A stretch of 54,655 nt of DNA from contig PAKZ01000022.1 in assembly GCA_002706335.1 (NCBI GenBank), forward strand, positions 1-54,655. The letters run 5' to 3'. Below the pieces are notes generated by a model. The model was not told where the DNA came from, did no database searches, and saw only the letters and a program-made list of their open reading frames with translations. This document shows positions 16,966 to 26,371 of the stretch, piece by piece. The position numbers and the translations under genes were made by a program. Source of the stretch: Ahrensia sp. Lineage in GTDB: Bacteria; Pseudomonadota; Alphaproteobacteria; Rhizobiales; Rhizobiaceae. Each line of letters begins with the position of its first letter. The first letter of the stretch is position 1.

Positions 16966-18081
16966 TCAGTCATCTAGGAACCTGCGGAACCGCCGCAGCG
17001 CAATGGAAAACATCCCCGCGCCGATCAGCGCCAGCGCCAGAAGTTGCGGCCAGACCACCGAAAGCCCCGCGCCGCGGAACAGGACCGACTGCGACAGGGC
17101 GATGAAATGGGTATTAGGCGCAGCAAGCATCACATACCGCACGGCCTCTGGCATGGATTCGCGCGGGGTCATGCCGCCCGACAGGATTTCCAGAGGCAGC
17201 AGCACCAGCAAGAGCAGCATGGCGAATTGCGGCATCGAGCCCGAGATGGTGGCCAGAAGGATGCCCATCGAGGTCATGGCGAAAAGGTGCAACGCCGCGC
17301 CGAAAAGGAACAGCGTCACCGATCCGGCCACCGGCACGCCCAGCACCCCCTGAACCATAAAACCGAGCGAAAGGCCCGATGCTATCAGCACCACGCCGCC
17401 CATGCTGAGCACCTTGCTGGTCATGATTTCTGCCGCCGTCACCGGCATCACCAGAAGATGCTCGACGGTGCCATGCTCGCGCTCGCGGATCAGCGCGGCG
17501 CCCGAGAGGATGATGGACAGCATGGTTACCGAACTGATGATCGAGGTCAGCGCCCCGAACCAACCCGGGTCGAGCGCCGGATTGAACCGGGCGCGGACCT
17601 CCAGATCGACCGGCATCTCCGCCTGGCGCGCGCCCCGCCCAAGCCAGGAGCCGATTTCCTGATTGACGATGGCCTGGATGTAACCGGCACCGGTAAACGC
17701 CTGGCTCACCCGCGTGGCGTCGACGTTGAGTTGCACCTCCGGCCGGCCGCCCGCCAGAAGGTCGCGCTGGAATTCGGGCGGGATCACAAGCGAGAACGTG
17801 TCGATCCCCGCATCCATCCGCGCATCCATCTCTGCCATGTCGATCTGGGTGGGAGGCACGAAATAGGGCGGCAGGAAGGCATCGGCGACGCGCCGCGAAA
17901 CCGGTGATGCGTCTTCGTCCACGATGGCGATCGCAGCGCGGTTCAGCGTCTCGGGAATCGCGGTCGCGGTGGTGTAGATGTCCAGCGTGAAGGCATAGGC
18001 GACCAGCACCATCAGAAGCGGATCGCGCAAGAGCCCGCGCAGTTCTTTCATCGCCAGGTGGAGAACGTGCTTCGGTCGCAT
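16966..18081 (-). CDS. ABC-2 type transporter permease (YhhJ-like)
   Basis: The 371-residue permease (E. coli YhhJ is about 375) has one N-terminal helix (about 22-42), a large periplasmic domain (about 50-175) and five to six C-terminal helices with the ABC-2 signature EREHGTVEHLLVMPVTAAEIMTSK. It is the last gene of a leftward three-gene operon (HlyD adaptor, RbbA-like ATPase-permease fusion, this permease) and starts 3 bp after the fusion gene. With the fusion's permease half it forms an export channel. Confidence 0.93.
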   Translation of the reverse strand: MRPKHVLHLAMKELRGLLRDPLLMVLVAYAFTLDIYTTATAIPETLNRAAIAIVDEDASPVSRRVADAFLPPYFVPPTQIDMAEMDARMDAGIDTFSLVIPPEFQRDLLAGGRPEVQLNVDATRVSQAFTGAGYIQAIVNQEIGSWLGRGARQAEMPVDLEVRARFNPALDPGWFGALTSIISSVTMLSIILSGAALIREREHGTVEHLLVMPVTAAEIMTSKVLSMGGVVLIASGLSLGFMVQGVLGVPVAGSVTLFLFGAALHLFAMTSMGILLATISGSMPQFAMLLLLVLLPLEILSGGMTPRESMPEAVRYVMLAAPNTHFIALSQSVLFRGAGLSVVWPQLLALALIGAGMFSIALRRFRRFLDD

Positions 18082-18084
18082 CCG

Positions 18085-20826
18085 CTATTTCTCCTGCTTG
18101 CGAACGAAAGCTGCGCCAACCATGACAATGACCGGCACAAGCGCCAGCATCGGCAGGAAGGACCCGTTCAGATCGCCGAACTCCAGCGCCTTTGCGAAGG
18201 TACCGCGAGAGATCGTCACGAAATGGCTGGTAGGAAAGACTTCGCCGATCACCCGGCCCGCGCCTTCGAGCGCGGAGACCGGATCGATGATCCCGCCGTA
18301 TTGCACGGCCGGGATCAATGTGGCCAGCGCAGTGAAGAACAGGGCCGTCACCTGGCTGCGCGTGAAGGCCGAAATCAAGAGCCCAAGCCCGGTGGAGAGC
18401 GTGACATAGATCACCGCACCGGCCGTGAGCGCAAAGAGACTTCCCTTCAGCGAAACGCCGAAAACAAGGAGAGCCAGCCCGAGGAGCAGGAAAAAGTTGA
18501 GAGATCCTAGCACAATGTAGGGCAGTTGCTTTCCCAGAAGAAATTCCAGCCTGCGTGCAGGTGTGACGTAGAGGTTGACGATCGAGCCGGATTCCTTCTC
18601 TCGCGCGACGGAAAGCACGGCCAACATGGCGGGGATCAGCATTAGCAACAGCGGGATCATCGCCGGCACGATGGCATCCAGGCTTTCGACATCCGGGTTG
18701 TAGCGATAGCGTACCTCGAGCCTGAAGTTTCCCGCCACTGCCTCGTCGCCGAACTCCTGGCGCAACTGCTCGGTCAACCAGTGCAGATGCATCCCCTGGA
18801 CATAGCCAAGCACCGTATTGGCGCGCATCGGCATGGTGCCGTCGAACCACGCGCCGATGGAGACCAAGCGGCCGCGTTCCAGATCGGCGGCAAAGCCCGG
18901 CGGGATTTCCAGCGCCAGACTGATTTCTCCCGCCCGCATCCGCTGGTCGAGGTCGGTATGGCTGATGAGCGGCCGCTGTTCGTCGAAATAGCGCGACCCG
19001 GCAAGGTCGTTGACATAGGATCGGCTAGAAATTGTCTGATCGAGGTCAAGCACCGCAAATTTGAGATCCTCGACGTCCATCGAGATGCCATAGCCCAGCA
19101 CGATCATCAGGATCACGCTGCCCACGCTGGCAAGCGTCAGGCGGATCGGATCTCGGCGCAACTCCAGCGCCTCGCGCCAGGAGAAGCTCAGCAGCCGGGC
19201 CAGGCTGAACAGCCCGCGCCGTCGCTGTGGCGCGGCGGTCGTATCGGCTTCCAGATGCCCGTGGGGCGCGGGCGCGGATGTTCCGCTTTCGCGCTCCGCG
19301 CCTTCCAGGTGATGCACGAAGGCATCGTCCAGCGACGCCGCGCCGACGCCTTCCCGGATCGCCTCGGGCGTGTCGCTGATCAGCACACGGCCATCGTGCA
19401 TCAATGAAATCCGGTCGCAGCGCGTGGCCTCGGACATGTAGTGGGTGGAGATGAAGATCGTCACGCCGTCGTTTCGGGACAGGTCGACAAGTGCCTGCCA
19501 GAAGTTGTCGCGCGCCACCGGGTCGACGCCCGAGGTCGGCTCGTCGAGGATGAGGACCTCGGGGCGGTGGATCAGGGCCACGGCCAGCGACAGCCGCTGA
19601 CGGATTCCAAGCGGCAGGCGCAGGGGCAGACTGTCAAGAACGCCTTCGAGATCAAATCTGCGCGCGAGTTCATCGATCCGAGGTCCGATCTCGGCGCGAG
19701 CCATGTCGAACAGCCGCGCGTGAAGATCCAGGTTCTGTCGCACCGTCAATTCGGAATAGAGCGAGAACGATTGCGTCATGTAGCCGATGCGCTTACGCGT
19801 GGCCATGTCGCGTGCGTCGACCTCGCGGCCGTAAATACGGGTGGTCCCTTCGGCGGGTTCCAGAAGCCCGGTCAGCGCCTTCATCGTCGTGGTCTTGCCG
19901 CACCCGTTGGACCCCAGAAAGCCGAAGATCTCGCCCTTCCTGATGCGGAAACTCACGTCCTTGACCGCCGTGAAATCCCCGAACCGAACTGTGAGGTTTT
20001 CGGCCTCGACGACATAGGTTTTCCGCGCCTCGGGATCGCTCGGCGGGATAGTCACGGGCTTGTGCCGGGCGCGTTTCTCTTCGGGCAGAAGCGCGATGAA
20101 GGCGGCGTCGAGGTCGGCAGCGCCGGTGCGGTCCAGAATCTCGGCGGGGCTGCCGGTGGCAAGCACCTTGCCATCGTCCATTGCCACCAAATGGTCGAAC
20201 CCCGCCGCTTCTTCCATATAGGCGCTGGCGACGATCAGGCTCATGCCCGGGCGCGCGGCGCGGATACGTTCGATTAGGGCCCAGAACTCGCGCCGCGAGA
20301 GCGGGTCGACGCCGGTTGTCGGCTCGTCCAGGATCAACAGATCGGGATCGTGGATCAGTGCGCAGCAAAGGCCGAGCTTCTGCTTCATCCCGCCCGAGAG
20401 CTTGGCAGCCGGACGGTCGGCAAAGAGCGTGAGATCGGTCGCTTCCAGCAGCTCGGCGATGCGCCGGTCGCGCTCTGCGCGGTTCTCGCCAAAGAGCCGG
20501 CCGAAGAAGTCCACGTTTTCCCGCACCGAGAGTGTGGGATAGAGGTTCCGCCCCAGCCCCTGCGGCATGTAGGCGATACGCGGGCAGATCCTTGCACGAT
20601 GACCCGTACGGCGTATGTTGCCGCCCAAAACTTCAAGCTGCCCCGCCTGCATCCGTCTCACCCCGGCAATGAGCGCCAGAAGGCTTGACTTGCCCACGCC
20701 ATCGGGCCCGATCAGCCCGACGATGCAGCCGGCTGGCAGGTCGATCGAAACGTCGTACAGCGCCCGGACCTTGCCGTAAAGGAGCGCGAGCCCCTCCGCC
20801 CGCGCCACAGGTCCGGCAGCTGTCAT
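18085..20826 (-). CDS. rbbA: RbbA/YhiH-like ABC exporter: two ATPase domains fused to a permease
   Basis: The ATG at 20826 overlaps the adaptor stop (ATGA), giving 913 aa, the size of E. coli RbbA. Domain order: ATPase 1 (Walker A GPDGVGKS at 40-47, signature LSGGMKQK, Walker [18 protein letters not shown]); ATPase 2 from about 270 (Walker A GSNGCGKT, degenerate signature LPLGIRQR, Walker [18 protein letters not shown]); ABC-2 permease from about 555 with [24 protein letters not shown]. It forms a tripartite exporter with the HlyD-like adaptor and YhhJ-like permease. RbbA in E. coli has also been linked to ribosomes; export of a toxic compound is the simpler reading here. Confidence 0.93.
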   Translation of the reverse strand: MTAAGPVARAEGLALLYGKVRALYDVSIDLPAGCIVGLIGPDGVGKSSLLALIAGVRRMQAGQLEVLGGNIRRTGHRARICPRIAYMPQGLGRNLYPTLSVRENVDFFGRLFGENRAERDRRIAELLEATDLTLFADRPAAKLSGGMKQKLGLCCALIHDPDLLILDEPTTGVDPLSRREFWALIERIRAARPGMSLIVASAYMEEAAGFDHLVAMDDGKVLATGSPAEILDRTGAADLDAAFIALLPEEKRARHKPVTIPPSDPEARKTYVVEAENLTVRFGDFTAVKDVSFRIRKGEIFGFLGSNGCGKTTTMKALTGLLEPAEGTTRIYGREVDARDMATRKRIGYMTQSFSLYSELTVRQNLDLHARLFDMARAEIGPRIDELARRFDLEGVLDSLPLRLPLGIRQRLSLAVALIHRPEVLILDEPTSGVDPVARDNFWQALVDLSRNDGVTIFISTHYMSEATRCDRISLMHDGRVLISDTPEAIREGVGAASLDDAFVHHLEGAERESGTSAPAPHGHLEADTTAAPQRRRGLFSLARLLSFSWREALELRRDPIRLTLASVGSVILMIVLGYGISMDVEDLKFAVLDLDQTISSRSYVNDLAGSRYFDEQRPLISHTDLDQRMRAGEISLALEIPPGFAADLERGRLVSIGAWFDGTMPMRANTVLGYVQGMHLHWLTEQLRQEFGDEAVAGNFRLEVRYRYNPDVESLDAIVPAMIPLLLMLIPAMLAVLSVAREKESGSIVNLYVTPARRLEFLLGKQLPYIVLGSLNFFLLLGLALLVFGVSLKGSLFALTAGAVIYVTLSTGLGLLISAFTRSQVTALFFTALATLIPAVQYGGIIDPVSALEGAGRVIGEVFPTSHFVTISRGTFAKALEFGDLNGSFLPMLALVPVIVMVGAAFVRKQEK

Positions 20827-21890
20827 TCCACCACACTGCCTTCGGCGGCTTCCGGCCATGGCAGAGCAGGATCCAGCCGCACCCAGGCGACGCCAGGTAG
20901 CCCGGTCTTGATCTGATCGAGATATTTCGCCAGCAGGTCCGGCGCGATCCGTGCGCGGACCCGGAACATCAGCTTTTCGCGCTCGACCTGGGTTTCGACC
21001 GTCTTGGGCGTGAATTGCGCCACGTCCGACACGAAAGACACCTCAGCGGGAACGACGATGCCCGGTGCGGCATCCAGGATCAGGCGAACTTCCGTTCCGA
21101 GTCCGGTGCGCCCCGCTGCGGCGGTCTGCAAGAAGAACGTCATGTAGACTTCATTGAGGTCGATCATGTTGACGACGCGACCGCCCGCCCCCACGACTTC
21201 ACCCTCATGCGCAACGATATATTGAATCCGCCCCGTCCGGGGGGCCTTCAATATACTGTCCTCGATCTGCACGTCGATCGCCTCGATAGCCGCTTTCACC
21301 GCCGCCACTGCTGCTTCGGCCCCGACTACAGAGGCTTCGGCCACGGTCACCCCGACCCGCGCGGCCGCAACCGCTGCCTCGGCAGAAGCAACCGCCGCCT
21401 CGGCACCAAGCGCATTCGACCTGTCGATCTCAAGTTGCCGCTCGGATGCGACGTTGCTTTCTGTCAGCGCCTCGGACCGCGTGAACTGGCGCTGTGCGAC
21501 TTCATGGGCTGATCGTCGCTGCGCCAGAACGGCCTCAGCGGCGCGCACTTCGGCCTTGCGCTGATCGACCATCAATCGGGCGTTTTCGACCGCGATCTCG
21601 GCACGGTGCAGTTCGGCTTCCGCTTGATGGCGATTGGCCTCCAGCTGACGTGTGTCAAGCTCGACCAGCGGCTGCCCTGCATCGACCAGCACGCCCTCCC
21701 GCACGAGGATCGCTTCGATCCGTCCTGGAAGTTTGGAGGCTACGTCGATCTCGACAGCTTCAACGCGTCCGTTGCCTCGGGCAAATCCTTCGGGCACCAC
21801 ATCGTTCCCGTTGCCCTGCCAGAAAAAGAAGCCGATCAACGCAGCGGTTAATGCAATTGCGGATATGAGGAGTCGTCTGGCGTTTGGCAT
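20823..21890 (-). CDS. HlyD-family periplasmic adaptor (YhiI-like)
   Basis: The 355-residue adaptor has an uncleaved N-terminal membrane anchor ([18 protein letters not shown]). It then has a lipoyl-like half ([26 protein letters not shown]), a long alanine-rich coiled-coil hairpin (about 85-205, with VAAAEAAVA-type heptads) and a C-terminal barrel ([24 protein letters not shown]). Gene order and lengths match yhiI-rbbA-yhhJ. It begins the operon and is separated from the divergent tetR by a decayed gene. Confidence 0.94.
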   Translation of the reverse strand: MPNARRLLISAIALTAALIGFFFWQGNGNDVVPEGFARGNGRVEAVEIDVASKLPGRIEAILVREGVLVDAGQPLVELDTRQLEANRHQAEAELHRAEIAVENARLMVDQRKAEVRAAEAVLAQRRSAHEVAQRQFTRSEALTESNVASERQLEIDRSNALGAEAAVASAEAAVAAARVGVTVAEASVVGAEAAVAAVKAAIEAIDVQIEDSILKAPRTGRIQYIVAHEGEVVGAGGRVVNMIDLNEVYMTFFLQTAAAGRTGLGTEVRLILDAAPGIVVPAEVSFVSDVAQFTPKTVETQVEREKLMFRVRARIAPDLLAKYLDQIKTGLPGVAWVRLDPALPWPEAAEGSVVE

Positions 21891-21936
21891 TTGACGCTCT
21901 ATTTTGATGAATTGTTCGGGTTACGGCGGGATGATT

Positions 21937-22449
21937 TCAAAGGATTGCTATCTTGGGATAGTATCCTTTCGCAGTGCGCAATCCGCATTGATCGAGATCA
22001 GTCGCCTTGAGGTTCACAGTTCCGATCCCGTGAACACCCAGGCGCCTGCGCCCGGTGACACCAATCTGGAAACACCAACGCAGGGCATTGAGATAGCCGA
22101 GATGATAACGATCGAATGCCATATGCTCGGAGCGCTTGGCCTTCTCGACGCGGAGTAACGGAAAGCATACCGCTTACTAGATACTGACGAATGCATCAAG
22201 CAGCATCAGGGGAACGATCAGTGAATGTGTGACAGGTGCGACCACCATTATGTTCGGTCTTGTGCGGGAGATGAATTCCCAGAACCCAACGCGCCTTCCC
22301 CTGTGGCACTGGCGGATCTCGGATTCGAAAACCACCTTTCCCTTTTCCAGGCGGACGTGGAGCTCCGTCCGGCGTTTCGAAAACTCTGGATCAAGCTTGC
22401 CCTGCAGCTCGTCGATCATTTCCAAAAGGTCAGAAATTTGTGATTTCAT
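21937..22449 (-). pseudogene. Broken conserved alphaproteobacterial gene
   Basis: From the ATG at 22449 the frame encodes MKSQISDLLEMIDELQGKLD, then FESEIRQCHRGRRVGFWEF, and a membrane segment VVAPVTHSLIVPLMLLDAFVSI. It then hits TAG TAA at 22177 and resumes in the same frame with AVCFPLLRVEKAKRSEHMAFDRYHLGYLNAL. This is the layout of a conserved small protein family seen in Rhizobiales and related groups (coiled coil, membrane segment, YQAVCFP, DR.HL.YLNALE). The double stop replaces the expected Tyr-Gln pair, and the Cys-rich C-terminus (CPI.HA) is lost. The function of the family is not established. Confidence 0.65.
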
Positions 22450-22593
22450 GTGGCCTCCAATCTCAAGTTGAGATTTCGCGTCTGTTCGCAAAATCCAGAA
22501 ACTTACGGCTTTCAACCCGACGATCCTCCTCTTCGAAAAATCAAATTGACTAAGACTATTGCGGCTTGCTCCTACGGCAAACTCAATCTAGCG

Positions 22594-22609
22594 TACCGAC
22601 TAGACGGTA
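22594..22609. promoter_or_regulatory. TetR operator candidate
   Basis: TACCG-ACTAGA-CGGTA is a perfect 5-bp inverted repeat with a 6-bp spacer, about 50 bp upstream of the tetR start. The spacing and dyad fit TetR-family operators. It could control tetR and the leftward export operon, though the latter starts 700 bp away beyond a pseudogene. Confidence 0.55.
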
Positions 22610-22657
22610 TAGTTAAGTCTGAAATCTCACGATCCTGCGCAGGACAGGGAGAACGAG

Positions 22658-23263
22658 ATGCGCGAGAGGAAAATGGCCGACGTCATGTTTGGCGCGCGCG
22701 AGGTCTTCTTCCGACGCGGCTATGAAGGCGCCAGTGTCGATGCCATCGCCGCCGAAGGAAAAGTGTCGAAGGCAACCATGTATTCGTATTACCCAAGCAA
22801 GGAGCAGCTGTTCCTGGGCGTGGTGGAATCCGAGTGCGGTCGGCTTGCGGAAGAGATCCTCCGGCCTTTGTCGAGGGCATCGGAGCCGCGCGCACTATTA
22901 GAAGAACTCGCCCAGCGCATTGTCGACCTCGTCTTGGACGACACCTACATTCGTCTCCTGCGAACGTGCATTGGCGCCTCCGAGGCGCTGCCCGAAGTGG
23001 GTGAGGTTTATTTTCGCGCAGGCCCGAAACCGGCCCGCGAACTCGTCGGGCAGGTTCTGGAGCGCCTGACCCGCGAAGGCGCGCTTGATGTCGATGACGC
23101 CCGGCGCGCGTCCGATCACTTCATACATCTTTGCGTTTCGGGGCTACTTATGCCGCGCCTTCTCGCAGTGAAACGAGCAGTCAAACCCGAGAAACATGCA
23201 GGCGAAGCGGTCGCTGCATTACTGCGGCTCTACGGAAGCAATCACAGAGACAAGGTTCCTTAA
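22658..23263 (+). CDS. TetR-family transcriptional regulator
   Basis: The 201-residue protein has the TetR HTH at about 1-50: FGAREVFFRRGYEGASVDAIAAEGKVSKATMYSYYPSKEQLF, followed by an alpha-helical ligand-binding domain of the AcrR/TetR_C type. A ribosome site (GGGAG) precedes the ATG. It is divergent from the HlyD-RbbA-YhhJ operon and likely represses it until an inducer binds. Confidence 0.93.
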   Translation: MRERKMADVMFGAREVFFRRGYEGASVDAIAAEGKVSKATMYSYYPSKEQLFLGVVESECGRLAEEILRPLSRASEPRALLEELAQRIVDLVLDDTYIRLLRTCIGASEALPEVGEVYFRAGPKPARELVGQVLERLTREGALDVDDARRASDHFIHLCVSGLLMPRLLAVKRAVKPEKHAGEAVAALLRLYGSNHRDKVP

Positions 23264-23779
23264 TGACCTCGCTTGGCAATCACGGGACAGCACACCAACT
23301 CGCTCGATGACTTTATCGACCGGACGATACAGAATGACTTCACAACCGTAAAAGCAGCCGAAGAACGCATCGAAAAAATTTTCGGCGCCGCTCGGGCGAA
23401 TGCGCTGCGGGACGACGCTGAACCCGGACAACGCTTTCCGGAAGACTCTGACGACGTACAATAAACCTCCCCCTGGATCGCGCCCGCCATACACCTGACA
23501 GTCCTCGTAATAAAGCGCACTCTTAGGCACTCAGTCGCGATTCATCGCAACATGTTTTCGCCACTCGGATTTCTGCGCGACGCGAAGCTAATAACGATCC
23601 GCGTTATATGATTATGCACACACGTTATGCCTCGCAACTTGGGCTGGCAAATGTTTTGTCCGATCGATCCGCCCTCGATCCCGATCGTTACTCCTATGAA
23701 GTTCTTGAAGCACAATACGAAATTCAACAATCTTTCTTTTGCCGGATGGTGCCGCCGTCACGACCCGCCCGGGACCAGT
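23264..23779. other. Intergenic region between convergent tetR and ribB
   Basis: About 516 bp without a recognised gene. One short plus-strand frame (23273-23464, TTG start) encodes 63 residues rich in Asp/Glu (…DDFIDRTIQNDFTTVKAAEERIEKIF…) with protein-like composition but no ribosome site and no family match that I recognise. The right half is AT-richer than its surroundings. No strong terminator hairpin was found. Confidence 0.4.
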
Positions 23780-24442
23780 TTACCAATCGTTCGCTTCGCG
23801 CCAAGCGATGAGATCTTCGATCGAGATCAGCTTCAGCATGTGGATGCGGGCGAAGGCGACTAGGTCAGGCAGCCGCGCCATCTCGCCGTTGGGTAGTGCA
23901 ATCTCGCACAAAACGCCGCCGGGAAAGCGTCCGGCCAGGCGTGCCAAATCCAGCGCCGCCTCGGTATGGCCCGGGCGTCCTAACACCCCTTCGGGGTGCG
24001 CTCGCAGCGGAAAGACGTGGCCGGGACGGCTGAAATCGGCAGGTATCCGTCCTTCGTCGGCAAGCGCACGGATCGTCCGAGCGCGGTCAGAGACCGAAAT
24101 CCCCGTCGTCGTGCCGTCGCGTAAGTCGCAGGTGACGGTGAAGCCGGTGCTGAGATACTCAGTGTTGTTAGGCACCATCTGCGGCAAGTCTAACTGCTGG
24201 AGCCGTTCGGCCGAGAGCGAAACGCAGATCAATCCGCGACCCTCGGTCGCCATGAAGTTGATGTCGGCAGCGGTGACTGCGTCAGCAGCCATGATCAGGT
24301 CGCCCTCATTCTCACGATCAGCGTCATCCACCACGATCACCATCTCGCCATGCGCGATGGCTATGATCGCGTCCTCAACCCGATCCAGGACGATATCGCC
24401 ACCTAGTAGGTCCAATGCGGGCAGCTTCAGCATGGAATTCAT
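23780..24442 (-). CDS. ribB: 3,4-dihydroxy-2-butanone 4-phosphate synthase
   Basis: This makes the four-carbon precursor of riboflavin from ribulose 5-phosphate. The RibB motifs are all present: VDDADRENEGDLIMAADAV (catalytic acidic loop), FMATEGRGLICVSL, and GHVFPLRAHPEGVLGRPGHTEAA (catalytic His and substrate-binding Thr). The 220-residue length fits a monofunctional RibB without the GTP cyclohydrolase II half; an upstream ATG would add about 20 residues and looks unnatural. It is the last gene of the long catabolic operon, 60 bp after an SDR gene, and not near other rib genes. Its location suggests it boosts FMN/FAD supply for the flavin enzymes upstream. Confidence 0.95.
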   Translation of the reverse strand: MNSMLKLPALDLLGGDIVLDRVEDAIIAIAHGEMVIVVDDADRENEGDLIMAADAVTAADINFMATEGRGLICVSLSAERLQQLDLPQMVPNNTEYLSTGFTVTCDLRDGTTTGISVSDRARTIRALADEGRIPADFSRPGHVFPLRAHPEGVLGRPGHTEAALDLARLAGRFPGGVLCEIALPNGEMARLPDLVAFARIHMLKLISIEDLIAWREANDW

Positions 24443-24502
24443 CGGGTTACCTAGGCTGTTCTCGCGCCGCTGAAATATACATGCGTCAGTCTGTCCTTCC
24501 AA

Positions 24503-25228
24503 TCAGATTGCCCGCACCAGACCACCATCCACCAAAAGGCCCTGGCCGGCGATGTATCCCGCCTCGTCCGACAACAGGAAGGCTATGGTGGCGCCCAGTT
24601 CATCCTCGACCGCCGCGAAGCGGCCCATCGGGATCTTGGCCAGTGCCTCAGGCGTTGCAGGATAATTGTCGACGAAGCCCGGAAGCACCGCGTTGATCCG
24701 CCAGCCCTCGCCACCATGGCGGGCGACGCAGAGCTTGAGGAACCCCGACAGCGCCGCGCGAAACACGGCCGACAAAGGATAGGTCAGTTCCGGTTCGCGC
24801 GCCGCATAGGTCGATACCGACACGGCCGCTCCCGATTTTTGCCACGCGAAAACCGGCGCAATATGCCGCATCGCCCGAACCGTGGGCATCAACACGATCT
24901 CCATCGCCTTGTGCCAGTCCTCGTCGGGGATTTGCAGGATCTCGCCCTTGGGTGGGTGGCCGGTATTGATTACTGCGCCGTCGATCCGGCCGTAGCGCTC
25001 AAGCGCCGTCGCGACCAGCCGCACCATGTCGTCTTCATTCGTCACGTCTCCCCGCAATGCCGTCGCGCCCAATTCCGCTGCCGCAGCCTCGATCTTTTCT
25101 GAACGAGACATGAGCACGAGAGACCAGCCGCGCGTGGCCAACGCCCGGGCGGCTCCCAGCCCAATGCCCGAGCTTGCAGCCGTCACCACGGCCACCTTGC
25201 CCCGCAGCTTTTCCCCGTCTTTGGTCAT
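24503..25228 (-). CDS. SDR-family oxidoreductase with altered catalytic motif
   Basis: The 241-residue Rossmann protein begins with KVAVVTAASSGIGLGAARALA (TGxxxGxG variant with A-S-S-G-I-G). It retains an NTGHP in place of NNAG and ends with a typical C-terminal GQGLLVDGG. At the active-site region the sequence is STYAAREPELTYPLSAVFRAALSGF, so the canonical YxxxK is not present: Lys is replaced by Arg and Tyr is displaced. Such divergent SDRs exist as a subgroup; the reaction may still be dehydrogenation of a catabolic alcohol or CoA-ester. It lies between the MBL hydrolase and ribB genes. Confidence 0.85.
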   Translation of the reverse strand: MTKDGEKLRGKVAVVTAASSGIGLGAARALATRGWSLVLMSRSEKIEAAAAELGATALRGDVTNEDDMVRLVATALERYGRIDGAVINTGHPPKGEILQIPDEDWHKAMEIVLMPTVRAMRHIAPVFAWQKSGAAVSVSTYAAREPELTYPLSAVFRAALSGFLKLCVARHGGEGWRINAVLPGFVDNYPATPEALAKIPMGRFAAVEDELGATIAFLLSDEAGYIAGQGLLVDGGLVRAI

Positions 25229-25291
25229 ATCGTCCTAGATTGCCATCTCTTTTTTACGCGGCAACACCTGCCGCGCCCGTCACATGTTTGC

Positions 25292-26170
25292 TCAGATGTC
25301 AGGCATCCACAAATCGGGCACATATTCATACCCTGATCCATTGCGCACCACGTGGCCAAAGCCCGGAAACTCCAGGTGCATTCCCCCGATGGCCAAGCGG
25401 TCCGCAGAAATACGTTTAAGTATACGATGCCGCGTTTCGCGGGCGAGGTCGACGTCCACGTCAAAGGCCAGGCCAACGTCGGGGTTGGCGATCTGAACCA
25501 CTGGCACGTGGGTAATGTCGCCCCATATCAACAACTCTTCGTTGCCACTGGACAGGTGATACCCGCTGTGGCCGGGGGTATGGCCCGGCAACGCTTCGCG
25601 GCGCAAACCGGGGATTACCTCTTCCTCTCCGATTGCATGCCACCGGTCACCATAGGCCTTGCGTAACTGCGGCGCATAGGAATTGACCTGTTCCGAAACG
25701 CCCACCTCGTCGGTTGGCGGCTCACCCCCCAGCCAGTGGTTTTCTTCGTCAATCGACAGGAACACCTCTGCCTTTGGAAAGACCGCGTTCCCGTCGTCGT
25801 CCAGCATCCCGCCAGCGTGGTCGGCGTGGATATGCGTCAGCGCGATCCGGTCGATCTGGTCGGGGGTCACGCCAACCGCTGCAAGATTGTCAACCACCTT
25901 GCCCAGCGTCGGCCCCATCAGATTGCGCGCGCCGGTATCCACCAACGTGCGCGAACCGCCATGCTCTATCAGATATGCGCCGATGGTCACATGCGGATCG
26001 CCCGGGCGAAAACGGCTTTCCAAGGTTTTCTTGACCTCGTCGGGCGCCATGCCCACCATTACTCCGGGCGGCACCGGAACGATACCGTCGTTTATCGCCG
26101 TGACCACGAAGTCGCCCACGCGCTTGCGGTAAATGCCCGGCACCTGCCGGATCGTCGGGTCGTCAGTCAT
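25292..26170 (-). CDS. Metallo-beta-lactamase-fold hydrolase
   Basis: The 292-residue protein has the MBL zinc motif HIHADHAGG (HxHxDH) at about residues 112-120, preceded by LVDTGARNLMGP. The further metal ligands are in GHTPGHSGYH and WGDITHVP. Overall it resembles the methyl-parathion-hydrolase / AHL-lactonase-like branch. The first His in the zinc motif is followed by Ile-His-Ala-Asp-His as in active enzymes. In this operon, after an LLM monooxygenase, a lactonase or esterase role is the attractive guess. It is separated by 201 bp from the LLM gene, which leaves room for an internal promoter. Confidence 0.88.
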   Translation of the reverse strand: MTDDPTIRQVPGIYRKRVGDFVVTAINDGIVPVPPGVMVGMAPDEVKKTLESRFRPGDPHVTIGAYLIEHGGSRTLVDTGARNLMGPTLGKVVDNLAAVGVTPDQIDRIALTHIHADHAGGMLDDDGNAVFPKAEVFLSIDEENHWLGGEPPTDEVGVSEQVNSYAPQLRKAYGDRWHAIGEEEVIPGLRREALPGHTPGHSGYHLSSGNEELLIWGDITHVPVVQIANPDVGLAFDVDVDLARETRHRILKRISADRLAIGGMHLEFPGFGHVVRNGSGYEYVPDLWMPDI

Positions 26171-26371
26171 TTGCGTCTCCTCCGCGTTGTGTCCTTGGAT
26201 CGGTGCGACGACACAGAGTCCCCGCGACCGCGAGATTTGAAAGAACCAATCCGCCTGACCTGGGCGGTCGCACCGGAACGATGTATTCGTTGTCGTTCGG
26301 CCAATCTCTCCGTGCCGCCCGCGCCACCATTTGGACAGCGGCGCGGCGCGTTCATATTAGGGTGACCCGTT

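Noticed and set aside
17114-18850. A 578-residue minus-strand frame overlapping the YhhJ-like and RbbA-like genes
   Set aside because: Out-of-frame shadow of the two ABC genes; composition is low-complexity Arg/Gly/Ala.
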